Shown in pieces: positions 10,929 through 22,674 of a DNA stretch of 64,000 nucleotides. The translations under genes were made by a program, and so were the position numbers. Origin of the DNA: Ampelomyces quisqualis (Eukaryota > Ascomycota > Dothideomycetes > Pleosporales > Phaeosphaeriaceae). The stretch's first letter is position 1. Each line of letters starts with the position of its first letter. The notes under the pieces are model-generated. The model saw nothing but the letters and a program-made list of their open reading frames with translations. It made no database searches and was not told the DNA's origin. The stretch spans positions 1,488,001-1,552,000 of the forward strand of contig JAGTXZ010000021.1 of assembly GCA_018398575.1 (NCBI GenBank), given 5' to 3'.

Positions 10929-11332
10929 ACATTTCTCCTTGCTTGACTTGCGCGACAAACTCGTGTCAAGTCGAGCCCTGCTAACAGATGACAGACTGAG
11001 AAATCCTCACCACGCAACAGTCCTGGCTCCGCCAGCGAGCCTTGCTCATGCACGTCATGAAAGACTGCATCAACATGCGAGCTGATCTTGTCCTCTCAAT
11101 GGACATAGTCAATTTCGGCACCGTTGAAGATCAAGAGCATATTTCATGTGTCAAACACGCTTCGCGATCACTGGCCCGAGGGAAGATCGGGTGTGCGCCA
11201 CCGTATCGAAGAAGGCGTCCTGAGTTTCAATCTTTGAGTCGTTTGGATAAGATGGCACAGCTTCTTCCATTCCTTGACTTGCGCGGCAAAATCGTGTCAA
11301 GCCGAGCCATGCTGATAAAAGACAGATCTAGA
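10929..11332 (+). repeat. Diverged direct repeat of about 70 bp, 330 bp apart
   Basis: The segment at about 10929-11000 containing CTTGACTTGCGCGACAAACT recurs at about 11259-11332 as CTTGACTTGCGCGGCAAAAT, both followed by CGTGTCAAG and a GAGCC/ATGCT stretch. Several differences are C/T or G/A. No coding sense was found; this is probably the remains of a duplicated element. Confidence 0.6.
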
Positions 11333-12300
11333 CAGCCTGGCAACGACGATTCCCGGTCCCACAAGAAACGCCCGCATCCCTCCTCCCTCGACCCTATACG
11401 CGCTTACTCCTTTACACCCATACGAACGATCTTGCCCTCCCTCTTTGCGCACCGAAGCCTCGTACCCGGCTAGAACCGCGACTTCCAGCCAATCTGCTTC
11501 TGCAGTGAAGGCACCACAACACACACCTCGTCTTTCCATGACTTGAGCTGTTCCAGAAGTCGTCGAAGAGCAATAGGAATAGCGCCGTGCTTCGGCACTT
11601 GTTGCAGCTGCATGTCCTTGGTACACCCTGTTGGCTGCGTTGACCAGATCCATTCGACGTATGTGTATGGGCAGTATTACATAATTACATTCGGAGATGA
11701 GTTGTTGGCATATAAGAGAGGCTGGACATACTCAAGGCGTGGAAGGTGATTATGGGAAGAGCTGCATACCACCTGGGCAGAGACAAGTGGGCGGACCTTG
11801 GTTGAGGTGATGAGCCGTGGGGGGTGTTACATCCGAAAGCAGGGCGAGAGCTGAAGGAGGTTTACATTACAGTGTGCTTGAATATATCATTTGGCATGCT
11901 TTCTCTACAAAATCAGTTTACTATTGTATTTTGTCAGCAGTATACGGTGCAAACCTGCGTTACTTCAATGATCTAACATAGGATGTGCGGTACTCTGGTA
12001 ACTATACACTCACAGCCCGTTCTATACACTTGTCTAAGTCTATCTGCCATATCTTTGCTTCTCTAGAGGATGAAGGTGAAAAGGTACAAGGCCTACCGCG
12101 CACGAGGGCGCGCTAGCGCGTCGAAATCAAAGGCTTTCCTCGGAGCCACCGAGTTCGTTGTCAACGACACAACTCAGACACTGTACGTATTGTTCCTGGA
12201 CTACTTCGTATTGCTACGAAATTGTTTTTCCTTCTGACCAGAGACGTATTTGCTGATAGATTTCTAGATAACACGAAATTATCATCAAAATTTCGCAAAA

Positions 12301-12645
12301 ATGTCCACCAGCAGCGCGCAGCTTATGCTGCTCATCCACCAGGTCAACCTCATTGCAAGTAGCCACGTACAGAGAAGAACTGGGAGCCGGGAGCTGACAC
12401 GTTTCGTGTAGGAGGGCGATGTCATGATTGACCGGCGCATGCTGGTACAGGCGGGACTTCTGCCGGAGTACAGCTACAAGTACGATGCGTACGTGTGGCT
12501 ACGCATGGCATGTCGCCTCGTCCGCAACGCGCCACACAGGTCGTATCTGGCAGAAGTCCGCCGAGAGCTCAGTCTTCGGACCCTCTACCGTAAGTCACAA
12601 TTCCCTTGCTTTCTTGATGGAACAGAAAAAGCGGAGTTTCCGTAA
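12301..12645 (+). CDS. Candidate small hypothetical protein
   Basis: Exons 12301-12342 and 12412-12645 give 91 residues starting MSTSSAQLMLLIHQ and continuing EGDVMIDRRMLVQAGLLPEY and AYVWLRMACRLVRN. The intron 12343-12411 starts GTCAAC and ends GTGTAG. A second GT-AG pair (12590-12625, 36 nt, GTAAGT donor) could be spliced without a frame change; the stop is the same either way. No family is recognised. An independent ATG frame at 12070 (MKVKRYKAYRARGRA) ends at a GTACGT donor but could not be joined in phase. Confidence 0.35.
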
Positions 12646-13365
12646 CACAGATCAAAATTTCTGTGTCCTCCAGGTTCACTTCACAGTAAATGACCATTTG
12701 ATACGAGGCACAGATACTGACAAATTTTTCAGACACATAGTAATCCGCTGCCGTCCCCCTGTACTTTTGGGAGGAAGATGACGAGGACGAAGACGAGGGA
12801 CGGGCTTCGGCCCATAAGCCAATTTCTGTAGCAAACAAAGCCTTCGTGAATGCAGAACTGTCCCGCTCCCTCAACATTGCAGTATCCTGTGACTCCATGT
12901 ATTGTTTTCTCTCACGCCCTCATTGCATCCTGCAACAGGTTCTCCAAATCACGATATGCGCTTTGGTAAAGCAAAAAAGGCTACGGTGCTCTAGTTGAAC
13001 CGAGCCGCCCACAAATCCGCAAGCACATCAATACACCACGCAACAATTCCTTCCAAGAACATCGCCATCCTACTCAAAAACATATGATACTTCTTCAGCG
13101 CTGCCAGAATCTCGCCTTCTCTAGGCAATAACATGACTCAGTCGTGAATTGATTTGACACATTATTAGAACCACATACAAAATCAAACCCACGAGTGAAG
13201 TTCTCCACAAAGAGCATACCATGTCCGCGACAGGGACGTCAGATTCGAAAAGAGGTCCTTGAATCATGATAGCAGACATATATTATTACCGTGACTACAG
13301 CATGCTTTAAAAAGCTCGTGAACCTTTACCGACATAATCATTCATTGACCTGGCGGCCTCGTGCA
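12646..13365. other. Intergenic, no gene seen
   Basis: The region lies downstream of the RING-like gene (minus) and of the small candidate (plus). A GAC/GAG-rich run at 12776-12802 makes open frames on both strands but leads to stops or to poly-Ser on the other strand. Confidence 0.4.
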
Positions 13366-14199
13366 CTAGGCACCATCGTCATTTGCCGGCCAAAATGACA
13401 GAGGCTTGCGAAACCACTCAGCAGCGCCGCCTTCTGCTGGTCCAGTTCGCTCGATGTGCCTCCAGGCCAACAGGTCTACCCACATCCTGATGATACCTAC
13501 CCAGTTGTCCATGATGCTGTTGATCTCACTGTAGATGTTTTTCGCCTGCAATAGCACGGCATCATCACTTCGCAGGTCAAGGCCGTTAGCTCGCATCTGG
13601 GCTCCATGTTTCTGGCGTGTAAAGTTGGCTGTGACGCTGTCGAGGATTTCCAAGAAATGCTTCTCCAGTTGACAAGGTGCGATCATCATTTTTGGAACAG
13701 CCAGAACTTCCTGGACGAAGGCGCAAAAGAAGGGATTCCTCTTAAGACTCTCCACCACAGGGTTTGCAGCGTTCTCGGTCAATTCCGAAGGAACGCCGCC
13801 GAGCTCGTCTGGATACATGAGTTGATCGAGGTAGTACTCGTACGTATGTCGGAGGAAGATAGCAGCCTCGGAGTCCGTGAAGCCGATCAAGTTATTCTGA
13901 ATCTCTGGCTGCTGACGGATCATGTCGAAGCCCTCATAGTCGACAAAGTAATCGCTAATGCCTTTGAATTCTAGGATGTTTTCGAGGCGCATAAAACCGC
14001 AGTCATCGTCGCAAACAGGGCAACGGATGACCTCGTCGCTGGCAGTATACCAAGTCTTGGTGAGGCAGTCGCGACAGTGGAAGTCATCGGAGTCGTGGCA
14101 TGGAAGATCGTAAAGGGGAACATTGGTGGACGAGCATGTCCCGCAAGCGTCACCAGTGACACCAAGGAGCACAGGGTAGTTTTCGGGGTCGTATTCCAT
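13366..14199 (-). CDS. RING-like zinc-finger protein
   Basis: Single exon of 277 residues, starting at MEYDPENYPVLLG. The open frame extends 82 codons further upstream, but that part is hydrophobic and low in coding character, and this ATG directly precedes the conserved part. Residues about 16-68 carry a cysteine/histidine array: CGTC, LPCHDSDDFHCRDC and RCPVCDDDC, the pattern of a RING-type finger ending in CPxC. The rest is mostly helical with no second domain that I recognise. Many fungal RING proteins are E3 ubiquitin ligases, so that role is an inference only. A TATATA element lies at about 14311-14317, 110-120 bp upstream of the start on the same strand. Confidence 0.75.
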   Translation of the reverse strand: MEYDPENYPVLLGVTGDACGTCSSTNVPLYDLPCHDSDDFHCRDCLTKTWYTASDEVIRCPVCDDDCGFMRLENILEFKGISDYFVDYEGFDMIRQQPEIQNNLIGFTDSEAAIFLRHTYEYYLDQLMYPDELGGVPSELTENAANPVVESLKRNPFFCAFVQEVLAVPKMMIAPCQLEKHFLEILDSVTANFTRQKHGAQMRANGLDLRSDDAVLLQAKNIYSEINSIMDNWVGIIRMWVDLLAWRHIERTGPAEGGAAEWFRKPLSFWPANDDGA

Positions 14200-15001
14200 G
14201 ATATCGAAGGTTGAGTTGATAGTTTGTGAGTTGAGGTTAGTAGTAAAGTGTTCTGTTGTACAATTGAGGTTTGTGGATCCGGATGACGGGGGGATTTGAC
14301 ATGTCTGCATATATAGAAAGGACAACAAAGACACTGTGTGATTGACGAAAACACAAGAGGCTCTTTGTACGAAAGTAAACAAGTACAAAAAGGCCGCTGT
14401 GATGAGCAGCACAATCTTGTTTTTGGTCAAACAAAGAGAGTACAAGGGGCAGTTTGCCTTTGATGAGACGATTGTACATTCATGTCAAGACGAGTAGCGG
14501 CCACGTAGCTTACCTCTGAAGTGTCTCGGCCGTTCCAGCAGAGTCAAAGCTCTACATCGATGACTGCAGAGGAAACCACAAGGTCTTTGGACGGAGATAT
14601 GGATGAAGAGACATGATGAATACAGAAGGTACAAAACGGAAACGAAGAATGTAGTTGTGGGGATCTCAGGAGGGCGCAGCTGCAAAGATGACCTATGAGG
14701 GATTCTACCCGGGAAGCATCTCACGGCGAGATGAGGACTGTCTAGAAGGTCAGCACTTCAACGACGTTGTATTAGCGTTTGGCGGGAAGGCGGGGAAAAT
14801 TGATGGTTCTTTGCGCCCCTTGCATGCCAAGTGTCAGTTCGAATTCGGCATGCCATGACGCTATGCAACCAAGCTTCGTCCTACGCCGTTCTGAAGCTCC
14901 AAGACACTCCCAACATTTCTAAAACACTGTGTCGAGTGTATGTTTTGCTTCCCTTCTTGTATATGCAGCTTCCCGCAAGCAATGAGAAGACCGTCGCCAT
15001 C
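14200..15001. promoter_or_regulatory. Divergent intergenic region (RING-like gene / M28 peptidase)
   Basis: About 800 bp separate two genes transcribed away from each other. A TATATA-type element near 14311 faces the RING-like gene and TTGTATATGCAG at about 14957 faces the peptidase, both close to a TATGCAG core. The two genes could be co-regulated, but nothing else supports that. Confidence 0.4.
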
Positions 15002-17460
15002 ATGGCCGACGAACGCACGCCCCTCATCCAGCGCGTAGACATCCGGCCCCACCGCGACCGGTACCCACACCATCGTCTGCGGTTTATCTGCACCGCCATC
15101 TTGAGCTCGGTCGTGTTCCTCGGAGGCCTCGTCGCCATCTTGACCATCAGCTTCGGACCCTTCGATGACCACCACCATGAATCGGCCGCCATCTCGAAGC
15201 AATCGCTCCTGTCCGCTTCGCAAGTTCCGGGGGGATGGATGCACAAAACGGGACTAGACTTTGAAGAGCTGCAGAGCGTTCTGCTGAACACTCCAGAGGC
15301 AGAGCAGGCGCGAGAATCGAGCCAGTACTACACCAGCGGCCCTCATTTGGCAGGCAAGAACCTGAGCCAGGCGCTCTGGACACTGGAAAAATGGCAGGAA
15401 TATGGCATTGAAAGCTCTATCGTCGACTACGATGCATACATCAACTACCCTAGAGGCCATCGTCTGGCACTGCTGGAGAAGATGGACCACAAGGAGACAG
15501 CCGACAGCCGTGGAACTGCAGAGGAGGACTGGGCGGTTGCATACGAGGCCCGACTCGAGGAAAACGTCCTGGACGGCGACAAGTCGAGCCAGCTCGCAGG
15601 CCGCATACCTACCTTCCACGGTTACAGCGCGTCGGGTAACGTCACGGCTCCCTACGTCTTCGTCAACTACGGTACATACAGGGACTTTGAAGAGCTGCAG
15701 GCAGCCAACGTGAGTCTGGAGGGCAAGATTGCACTGGTAAAGTACGGCGGCGTCTTCCGAGGCCTCAAGGTCAAACGCGCTCAGGAGCTTGGCATGGTTG
15801 GCACCGTCATATATACGGATCCAGGCGACGATGGGGAGGTCACCGAGGAGAATGGCGTCGCGACATATCCCGACGGGCCTGCCAGAGAGCCCAGCAGTGT
15901 GCAGCGTGGCAGTGTCCAGTTTCTCAGTGCGTATTCGCTCTGGCGGCCCCTTGCTGAAGAGCTAACATGACCTAGGCTTTGCTCCTGGTGATCCGACCAC
16001 ACCGGGCTACCCTTCCAAGCCTGGCGTGCCGCGCCAGCCCATCGACCATGCGATCCCTCACATCCCCTCGATTCCGATATCGTACCAAGACGCGCTCCCA
16101 CTTCTGAAAGCGCTCAATGGCCACGGTCCGGAAGCATCGTCGTTCAATAGATACTGGCGGCAAGGTGGCTTGGGATACAAGGGTGTCAAGTACAACATCG
16201 GTCCTTCGCCCGAGGGCTTGCTCCTGAACCTCGTCAACGAACAAGAGTACGTTACCACGCCGCTCTGGAACGTCATCGGTGTCATCAATGGGACACTGCA
16301 AGACGAGGTGGTGGTTTTGGGCAACCATCGTGATGCATGGATCGCTGGAGGAGCAGGAGATCCGAACAGTGGTTCTGCAGCCCTCAACGAGGTCATCAGG
16401 AGTTTCGGCCTGGCACTACAACTGGGGTGGAAGCCAATGCGTACCATTGTGTTCGCAAGCTGGGATGGCGAAGAATACGGCTTGATTGGCAGTACTGAGT
16501 GGGTCGAGGAATATTTACCCTGGCTCTCGTCTTCTGCAGTCGCGTACCTGAATGTTGACGTGGGCACGAATGGACCAAACTTCAAGCTGTCGGCGGCCCC
16601 ACTGCTGAACCAAGTGGTCCAAGAGACTTGTAAGCCCTGTCTCACTTTTCTTACTTCTGCTAACCAAAGGAGTGAAACTTGTTTCCTCGCCCAACCAGAC
16701 GACCCCTGGTCAATCGGTCTACCAGGTCTGGGATAAGCACATTGCGACAATGGGCTCTGGAAGCGACTTTACCGCCTTCCAGGACTTCGCTGGTATCCCC
16801 TCCATAGACATGGGCTTCCACTTCGACTCCAAATCCGCCGTATACCACTATCACAGCAACTATGATTCTTTCGACTGGATGGAGCGTTATGGAGACCCGT
16901 CTTTCCAGTATCATGCCACAATTGCAAAAGTATGGGCTCTTGTTGCGGCAAGACTTGTGGAGACACCGGTCCTACAATTGAACGCCACAGAGTATAGCAT
17001 CGGCTTGGAGAAGTACATCGAGAGCGTCAAGCAGAAAGCAGAGGATGCCGGGTATGGGGACGAAGAAGACCTTTGGGCGCCACTAGAACTCTCGGCGGCG
17101 CACTTCCGCTTTGCTGCAACAATCCACGATGCAACCGCTGCACAGCTACTGTATGATTATTACAACAACGACATTCCTTGGTGGAAACCCTGGAAGAAGG
17201 TCAAGTTGTACCTGGCCATCCGTGCAATCAACACAAAATACAAGTTCCTCGAGAGGAAGTTCCTGTACCCGGAAGGTCTGGATGGCAGACCTTGGTTCAA
17301 GCATGTCGTCTTTGCACCTGGAAAATGGACTGGATATGCCGGCGCTACCTTCCCCGGCATCGTTGAGGGCATAGACGAGAAGAGTGACGACACTGTGATG
17401 AAGTGGATTGACATTGCTAGCCAGGCCATCAACGCGGCAGCAGATTGGCTGGAGGAATAA
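15002..17460 (+). CDS. Membrane-anchored M28 peptidase, glutamate carboxypeptidase II / transferrin-receptor type
   Basis: Three exons (15002-15926, 15976-16629, 16673-17460) give exactly 788 residues; introns are 49 and 43 nt, the first with a CTAAC branch point. The start MADERTPLIQR precedes a type II membrane segment at about residues 28-52, so the catalytic part faces the lumen or outside. A protease-associated domain (around 210-300, APYVFVNYGTYRDFEEL) is inserted before the M28 domain. Metal and catalytic residues are all visible: GNHRDAW (His426), GDPNSG (Asp437), DGEEYG (Glu474/475), NVDVG (Asp503) and a late YHSNYDSFDW histidine. The C-terminal helical dimerisation domain follows. 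Length matches the family (about 750). Substrates of fungal members are not established. I chose the ATG at 15002 because the frame further upstream lacks coding character. Confidence 0.93.
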
Positions 17461-17874
17461 ATAAACATCACAAAGTGATATCGTGAGATGTACAGTCATT
17501 TGATACCCGTATATAGCAATGCATGGCGGTCTGTTTCATACACATCGTAAAAGGAGTCAGCTTCGAGCGAAGCTTTCGTTTGGCTCGAAATACGTGTGTC
17601 AGCATGGGGAACGGCAACAAAGAGAATTCGAGCCATCTATCCCACTGACGGCCCGATGCATGACAGGGTTCAGAGTTGCAGCGAGGCACCGCCGCACCGT
17701 GCTGATTTGAGACTACCCCACATTTTACCCCCACGCAGAAATTCTTAGCTCGCCACTTTCCGTCTGTGCAGCCAGAACACCAGTGTGTTGCACTTTACAA
17801 AGCAAAGACCGACATCTATCAACGGGACAAACAATCACGCAAAGTGCAAAACCGAGACAGGTATACGCAGCGAA
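17461..17874. other. Intergenic, no gene seen
   Basis: Terminator side of the peptidase gene and promoter side of the dioxygenase gene. No distinct motif was found. Confidence 0.4.
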
Positions 17875-19420
17875 ATGGCGAAGCGGAAGCGCAACAATGC
17901 CCACACGGCGCCCGTCAAGAAGCCAACCACAACCGGCATACCAAGTCCACCGCATGATGCAAGTCCGTTGGAACCAGCCAACGTGCATTCGGTGATCTCG
18001 TCCGAAGAGATTGAAGTCACTGTCGAAACATTACAGACACTCACTGAGCATCCGATGTTGATCAAATCCAAGGCCTGCAAAGATTTGAGGACAGCTGTTT
18101 GGGACTTTCGCCAGGCATGCACCACCGGTCTAAACTCAGCGGGCGAGTCTTGGTCTGATCAACCTAAGTCTCGTGCTAATTGATGACAGCAGAGGGCAGC
18201 AATCTCACTGCCCGCATTTCAGCAGCTCTGACAGACGCCAAGTACATAGACGCACTCATCCTACTGGCTGAGATGCGGATTAGGAAGGACACGCCTACGT
18301 TAGGGGCCCTATGTCGATGGGTGCGGACTTTGGATGTTGTCTCTGGTCTTTCCATTCACGTTCAAGTTCCCAATCAAGAGATCGTCGGTAATAATGCCCA
18401 CAACGAGGAATTGATCACAGTGCTGGACGCAATCCTCAGAGTTACTGGGCCCACGGACACCACCTCAAATGGCATCGCTGCGAGCTCAGGACCAATTGCT
18501 CTGCAGGATACTTGGAATCTCCGTGGATCGAGCGAGCCCACACGACAAGTCCGTCGGAGCATCGAGGACAAGTCTATCTTTGCAACACAATCCACCAGTC
18601 TCAAAGATAGATTCAGAGTCATTGAAACCACAGCAGGTCTACAACGAAAGCCGCCCAACCTCCACCCCGCTATTCTGTACGCCTCACAAAACGATGCCGT
18701 GTTACTCGGACAAGAGCCTCAGACAGAATGCTTCAAGCACCCCATTGTACCAAATCTCCGACTGATAAGAGACGTGCTGTCGCCCGAAGAATGCATTGCT
18801 GTTATTGCAGCTGGAGAAACAATAGGATTCATACCGGACGCGCCTGTGCGACCGCAAGGAGAGGACACGAGTGTACCGGCCCACAACTTCTATTGGGTCA
18901 TCGACCAGGCCTTCCACAACAAGCTTTGGAGCAGAGTCAAGGCCTTTGTTCCTGAAGTTGTGGCTGGGAAACAGGTCCGGGGAATCAACCGCAGGTTTAG
19001 AGTGTACAGATACGTTCCTGGTGCCGAGTACCGTTGTCACATTGGTAAGTTCTGCTATTCACCTACCATATCTATGTGCTAACTCGCACAGACGGAGCAT
19101 GGCCACCCTCAGGCATAGATCCAGTCACAGATGCCTACCAGTACGATTCCTCGCCAGCAAATGCTCGCCAATCCTCCCTCTTCACCTTCCTCATCTACCT
19201 CAACGACGATTTCAAAGGCGGCGAGACAACATTTTTCCTCCCAAGCGTCAAAGAAGGCGCCATCAACGCATATCCGATCAAACCAATCATGGGTAGTGTG
19301 GCAGTGTTTCCGCATGGGGAAGCTCAAGGTGCCCTGTTGCATGAAGGAACAGGCGTGGTGGAAGGTGCAAAGTATGTGATCAGGACAGATGTCGAGTATG
19401 ATGTAGATGCTTCAGTGTAG
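17875..19420 (+). CDS. Prolyl 4-hydroxylase-type 2-oxoglutarate/Fe(II) dioxygenase
   Basis: Model: 17875-18127, 18190-19044, 19092-19420, giving 478 residues. The second intron (GTAAGT ... CACAG) is clear and splits the iron motif codon. The first is less sure: donor GTCTAA at 18128 with acceptor at 18189 or 18192 keeps the frame, and other donors may be used. The C-terminal third holds the P4Hc fold: RFRVYRYVPGAEYRCHID with the HxD pair (His368, Asp370), LIYLNDDFKGGETTFF, then LLHEGTGVVEGAKYVIRTD with the distal His453 and the 2-oxoglutarate-binding Lys463. The N-terminus starts MAKRKRNNAHTAPVKKP, a basic stretch that could be a nuclear signal. The hydroxylated substrate cannot be read from the sequence; the N-terminal 280 residues are unrecognised. 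Confidence 0.88.
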
Positions 19421-19732
19421 TGTAGGCTTCAGACTCATTATCCTGGCCGCTTCCCTCGTTGTGAAAGTGTAGTCTGCGGGCTGCAAAGATGCCAAGCACG
19501 TGTATCTACCTATTCATGAAGAGTCTTGCCATATTACAATCCCGTGATGTTTGCAAGCTCTCTGTGCAATTTGCCTGTCATCTGAGTGTTTGGCAGCGAG
19601 GCTGTGACCAACAGCACTCGCTAGCTCCGTTTACCTCACCTATAACAATTTCACACACCAAAAGTTTCCACCCCAGGACACGAAACTACCTTCAATTGCG
19701 ACTACATCCACAACCTTCTATCAACTTTCAAG

Positions 19733-20156
19733 ATGTCCACTACTGGCCCTACTCCTTCCCACTCAGACCTCGCGCGCCTTCGCCGCAGCGCCGATTTGCG
19801 CGGCCGCTACGCTAAAGCTGCTACAGAAGCGTGGATGGCGCTCCTCCTGCACGTCACCTCCCTCGAGCAGTGCGAGCGCCACGCGCCGTATCTCCGTTTG
19901 CCGCTCGATGTGAACGAGTCTGCGTTGCAGCATTGCAAGTGCAAGGCAGTTCGGGAGTGCCTCAAGCCCGTGGTCAAAGTTCAGCAACAACTGAAGAAGC
20001 TCGGCAAGAAGATCGAAAGCTGGACGCAAAGGGAAAATGAGGCCCATGAAGCCTACATGAACATGTCCATGTGGGTACACACTGTAGATTGGAAGTAGAA
20101 TTGCTTACTGACATTTATGTAGCATCCTTGAGGTGCAGGAGTTGTTGGCCTCCTAG
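19733..20156 (+). CDS. Small coiled-coil hypothetical protein
   Basis: Exons 19733-20070 and 20123-20156 give 123 residues. Splicing (GTGGGT donor, TATGTAG acceptor) replaces the unspliced tail by IILEVQELLAS, which continues the helix and ends two bases from the stop of the gene on the other strand. The protein starts MSTTGPTPSHSDLARLRRSA, has two Cys near residue 65 and a Lys-rich helical part (VQQQLKKLGKKIESWTQREN). No known domain. The ATG lies in a good context after a pyrimidine-rich leader. Confidence 0.6.
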
Positions 20157-20157
20157 G

Positions 20158-20538
20158 TCAAGCACCATCCCCGTCACATTCTCCACCATGGCAGTACTTC
20201 CGGCACCCTTTCTCGAATCGATAGCGATCGTTGCTGCAGCTCCATACCCCGTTCCCACACTCGAATACGCAGGTGCAATACGCCCTCTCCTCTTCAACCA
20301 CGCACTGGGACCGATCGCTCGTCTGGTGAGCGAAGATGTCTCCGAGATCAGCAATCGGCACGCCTGGGATAAATTGTCAGGCTTACGGTGGCTTTGAGAT
20401 TCTTCTCACATGTACATTACCTAGTTCCATTAGCTCCCAGCCGCAGATGTCGGTTGTTGGGCACTTCGCGCTGCTGCTCCGCACGCTCACGCCGCCCGCA
20501 ACGGCGAGGAAGGCAAAGGAGAGGAAGTGGCAGAGCAT
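20158..20538 (-). CDS. Small secreted cysteine-rich protein (effector-like)
   Basis: Exons 20421-20538 and 20158-20363 join through a 57-nt intron (GTAATG donor, CCCAG acceptor) into 107 residues. The first about 22 residues (MLCHFLSFAFLAVAGGVSV) form a signal peptide. The mature part has ten cysteines, including CPTTDIC, YCTCVFEC, CSNDRYRFEKGC and YCHGGEC, so up to five disulfides are possible. Size, signal and cysteine content fit secreted effector or antimicrobial-type proteins, but there is no recognised family and this role is inferred. Its stop lies one base from the stop of the convergent gene, so the two 3' UTRs must overlap. Confidence 0.7.
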
Positions 20539-21425
20539 TTCGGATGACTTGAACGACAGCAGAGGATTTGATGGCAAAAGTAAATGAGATATGTTTGCTT
20601 CAGTTTTGTGCAAGAAGCTAGGAACCGTGTACAACGCGCGAGTGTTGCACCGACACGTCGACGCGTGATTATTGTGCGACACTTGATCTCAGAGACATTT
20701 GTAAGGCTGAAGTTTTCGACCCAAAATATTGCTGCATGTACTTGTGAATGCAGACGGTCGAGATTGTGTACTTGCAGCACTCGAGAGTACACCAAGGTTC
20801 GCTGTGTAAACGACGGATGTCCTGAGCGAAAATTGTGGAGACTTTCAGCAGGCGCCGGCGCTACCTAAGTCCGCGTTGTTGCTCCGTACACCATGATTAA
20901 CCTCCATCTGCTTCATGTGCCCATACCGATCGACAATAACCTCGCGGTTCCTCTCCCAAGAGCTTGCGCACCATTTCGGGCTGTAGTAATTCTACAGTAG
21001 GGCAATAATTGTAGAAGTTCTGCATGCTGTATTGTAACTACACAGTAGATAGATGCTATCTAGTAGGTATCAAATCTTAGTGTTGTAGGCGCCCGTGTTC
21101 CGCACTTACCTATCCTATATCTTGCTATTACTTTTGCCTGCTATTTTGCTGCTACTATCGCTGCCGCTGCTAGTAGCTAAGGGCCTAGTTTTGTATGATC
21201 CCTTCCGGGTGCCGTCGCTTTGTGCTAGCGAGGATTTAGATGTGAATCGAGCATCCTATTCCTGTACAATACATTTAATACAATCTGTTTTTCAATATTA
21301 AGATGTGCCGGCCGAAGGATCCTAATGTGGAATCGGGTGTCTTGGCCTGCGTTGCCCAAGGCCAATCCGAGTGTATGGGGGTGCGCAGGTCTCCTATGGG
21401 GGGTGCGGCGTAACGTCTCCCCTAA
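20539..21425. other. Intergenic, no gene seen
   Basis: Upstream of the cysteine-rich protein gene. The part 20990-21310 is AT-rich with TAGTAGGTA/CTACAG motifs and GCTACTA runs. The frame at 21095-21301 is hydrophobic low-complexity sequence and not supported as a gene. Confidence 0.4.
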
Positions 21426-22424
21426 CTAACGTACAAGCCTTGTATTAACGTAGCTCTGCTGTGTCACAAAAGTGACCTGAATGGCGTACGGATTCTGGTT
21501 GAAGGCCGGCTGCTGTTGCTGGGCAAATTGAGGCTTTGCATCTGTGTATCCTCCTACCCCAGCTGGTGTTTGAGTGGGGTCTATGGCAGCCATGCCAGCA
21601 ATGCCCTCGCGAGGCACGATGCGCTTTTTTTTCCCGTGGCGGAGGAGAAACCACACAAGGGCACATATTAGAGCCAAACCTAGGATCGGACCCACGACTG
21701 CTCCAGCAATCCATGCCTTTGATCCAACATTCTTCTTTTCCGAAGCGTTTGGATTTAGTTGTGGTATGGAAAGCGCTGAGAAGTTGTGAGTAAAGAGCAC
21801 TCAAAAAGCCAAGATGCTGTCACAGGTACGTACATGCGTTGAAAGAGATCACAGTGGCGGAAGCTGGGATCTTGCGATAGTAGGACCAATTGACCGACTG
21901 TGAACCGCAAATAATGTCTGTCTTTGGCGCGGAGTCGCTCATGTTCTCGAAGATGAAGGCAGTATTGCATATCGAGAGTGCAGCGTCGGCGAAGTTCTCA
22001 GTACTACCAGACTGTTAGCAGAGAGTCGCTAAGCTGTAGACACGAATCTCACCAAGCGATCGTCCTTGTGGACAAACGATCTGAGTATGGGTAGATCAAT
22101 GAGCCGGAAACACAGGCAGTTGGAGCGTAGCACGACGCGAGAGTAGCTGGGCAGCATTGACCATATTTGCCATCTTGATACCACGTGAGGCCCGCATTGC
22201 AGGTTTCAGAGTACCCTATGAAGGCGATCAGTGCGGTGATTGTTGACAACTGAGCGATGCCACTTACAGCTTCCACCTTCATCTACCCAGCCAATAAATT
22301 GAGCATCGTTCTGCCTCGGAAGGATTGCTGGCGCAGTGATGGTCGGGTCAGCAGCGACTGCAGCGACTGGAATGGCTGCAAGGGCTAAGGTTGAGCAAAC
22401 AGAGCGTGCGTATCTTTTAGACAT
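21426..22424 (-). CDS. Single-pass membrane protein with cysteine-rich ectodomain
   Basis: Four exons (22268-22424, 22053-22215, 21834-22003, 21426-21775) with introns of 52, 49 and 58 nt give exactly 279 residues. Donors are GTAAGT, GTGAGA and GTACGT; the second intron uses a TAG acceptor about ten bases after a CTAAC branch point. The order is a signal peptide (STLALAAIPVAAVAA), an ectodomain with about ten Cys (for example YGQCCPATLASCYAPTACVS and ALSICNTAFIFE), a short linker, a transmembrane helix (WIAGAVVGPILGLALICALV) and a basic KKKR stop followed by a cytoplasmic tail rich in Gln and Pro. This architecture is common among fungal surface proteins of unknown role; a sensor function would be a guess. 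Confidence 0.85.
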
Positions 22425-22674
22425 CCTACTGTATACTTATCGTGGATCAGTCGGGTAGGGAACGGCTTTGAATATTCACAGAGGTATAACCCAGAAGTTA
22501 AGTAAAGTGATTATCGCGTTGGACGCCGAATTTCCACCACAAAAACCTCCACTCACGCTCATCCCATCTGCACCGACCTCGTGTCGCCAGAGATGGCGCG
22601 GATGGACTATCCTAGACAGGGCTTAGGCTCTGAGTGAGGTGTATTGGTCAGTGGTGTCAGGAACAAAACTAACT

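Larger units (their letters stand above)
6684..12300. other. 5.6-kb gene-poor stretch
   Basis: No open frame here has convincing composition, start and splice sites together. Frames at 9787-10424 are long but overlap on the same strand with no recognisable motif. A TATATAAG box at about 8028 followed by a pyrimidine-rich run looks like a core promoter, but no clear coding sequence follows it. The stretch also carries the dispersed repeat pair at 10.9 and 11.3 kb. Confidence 0.4.

Noticed and set aside
12776..12880. Acidic frame WEEDDEDEDEG on the plus strand
   Set aside because: Stops in the same frame (TAG TAA) immediately upstream and no acceptor that avoids them; arises from a GAC/GAG-rich run.
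17785..20156. A biosynthetic gene cluster around the dioxygenase, peptidase or HMG-CoA reductase
   Set aside because: No polyketide synthase, NRPS, terpene synthase, P450 or pathway-specific Zn2Cys6 regulator is present in the window.
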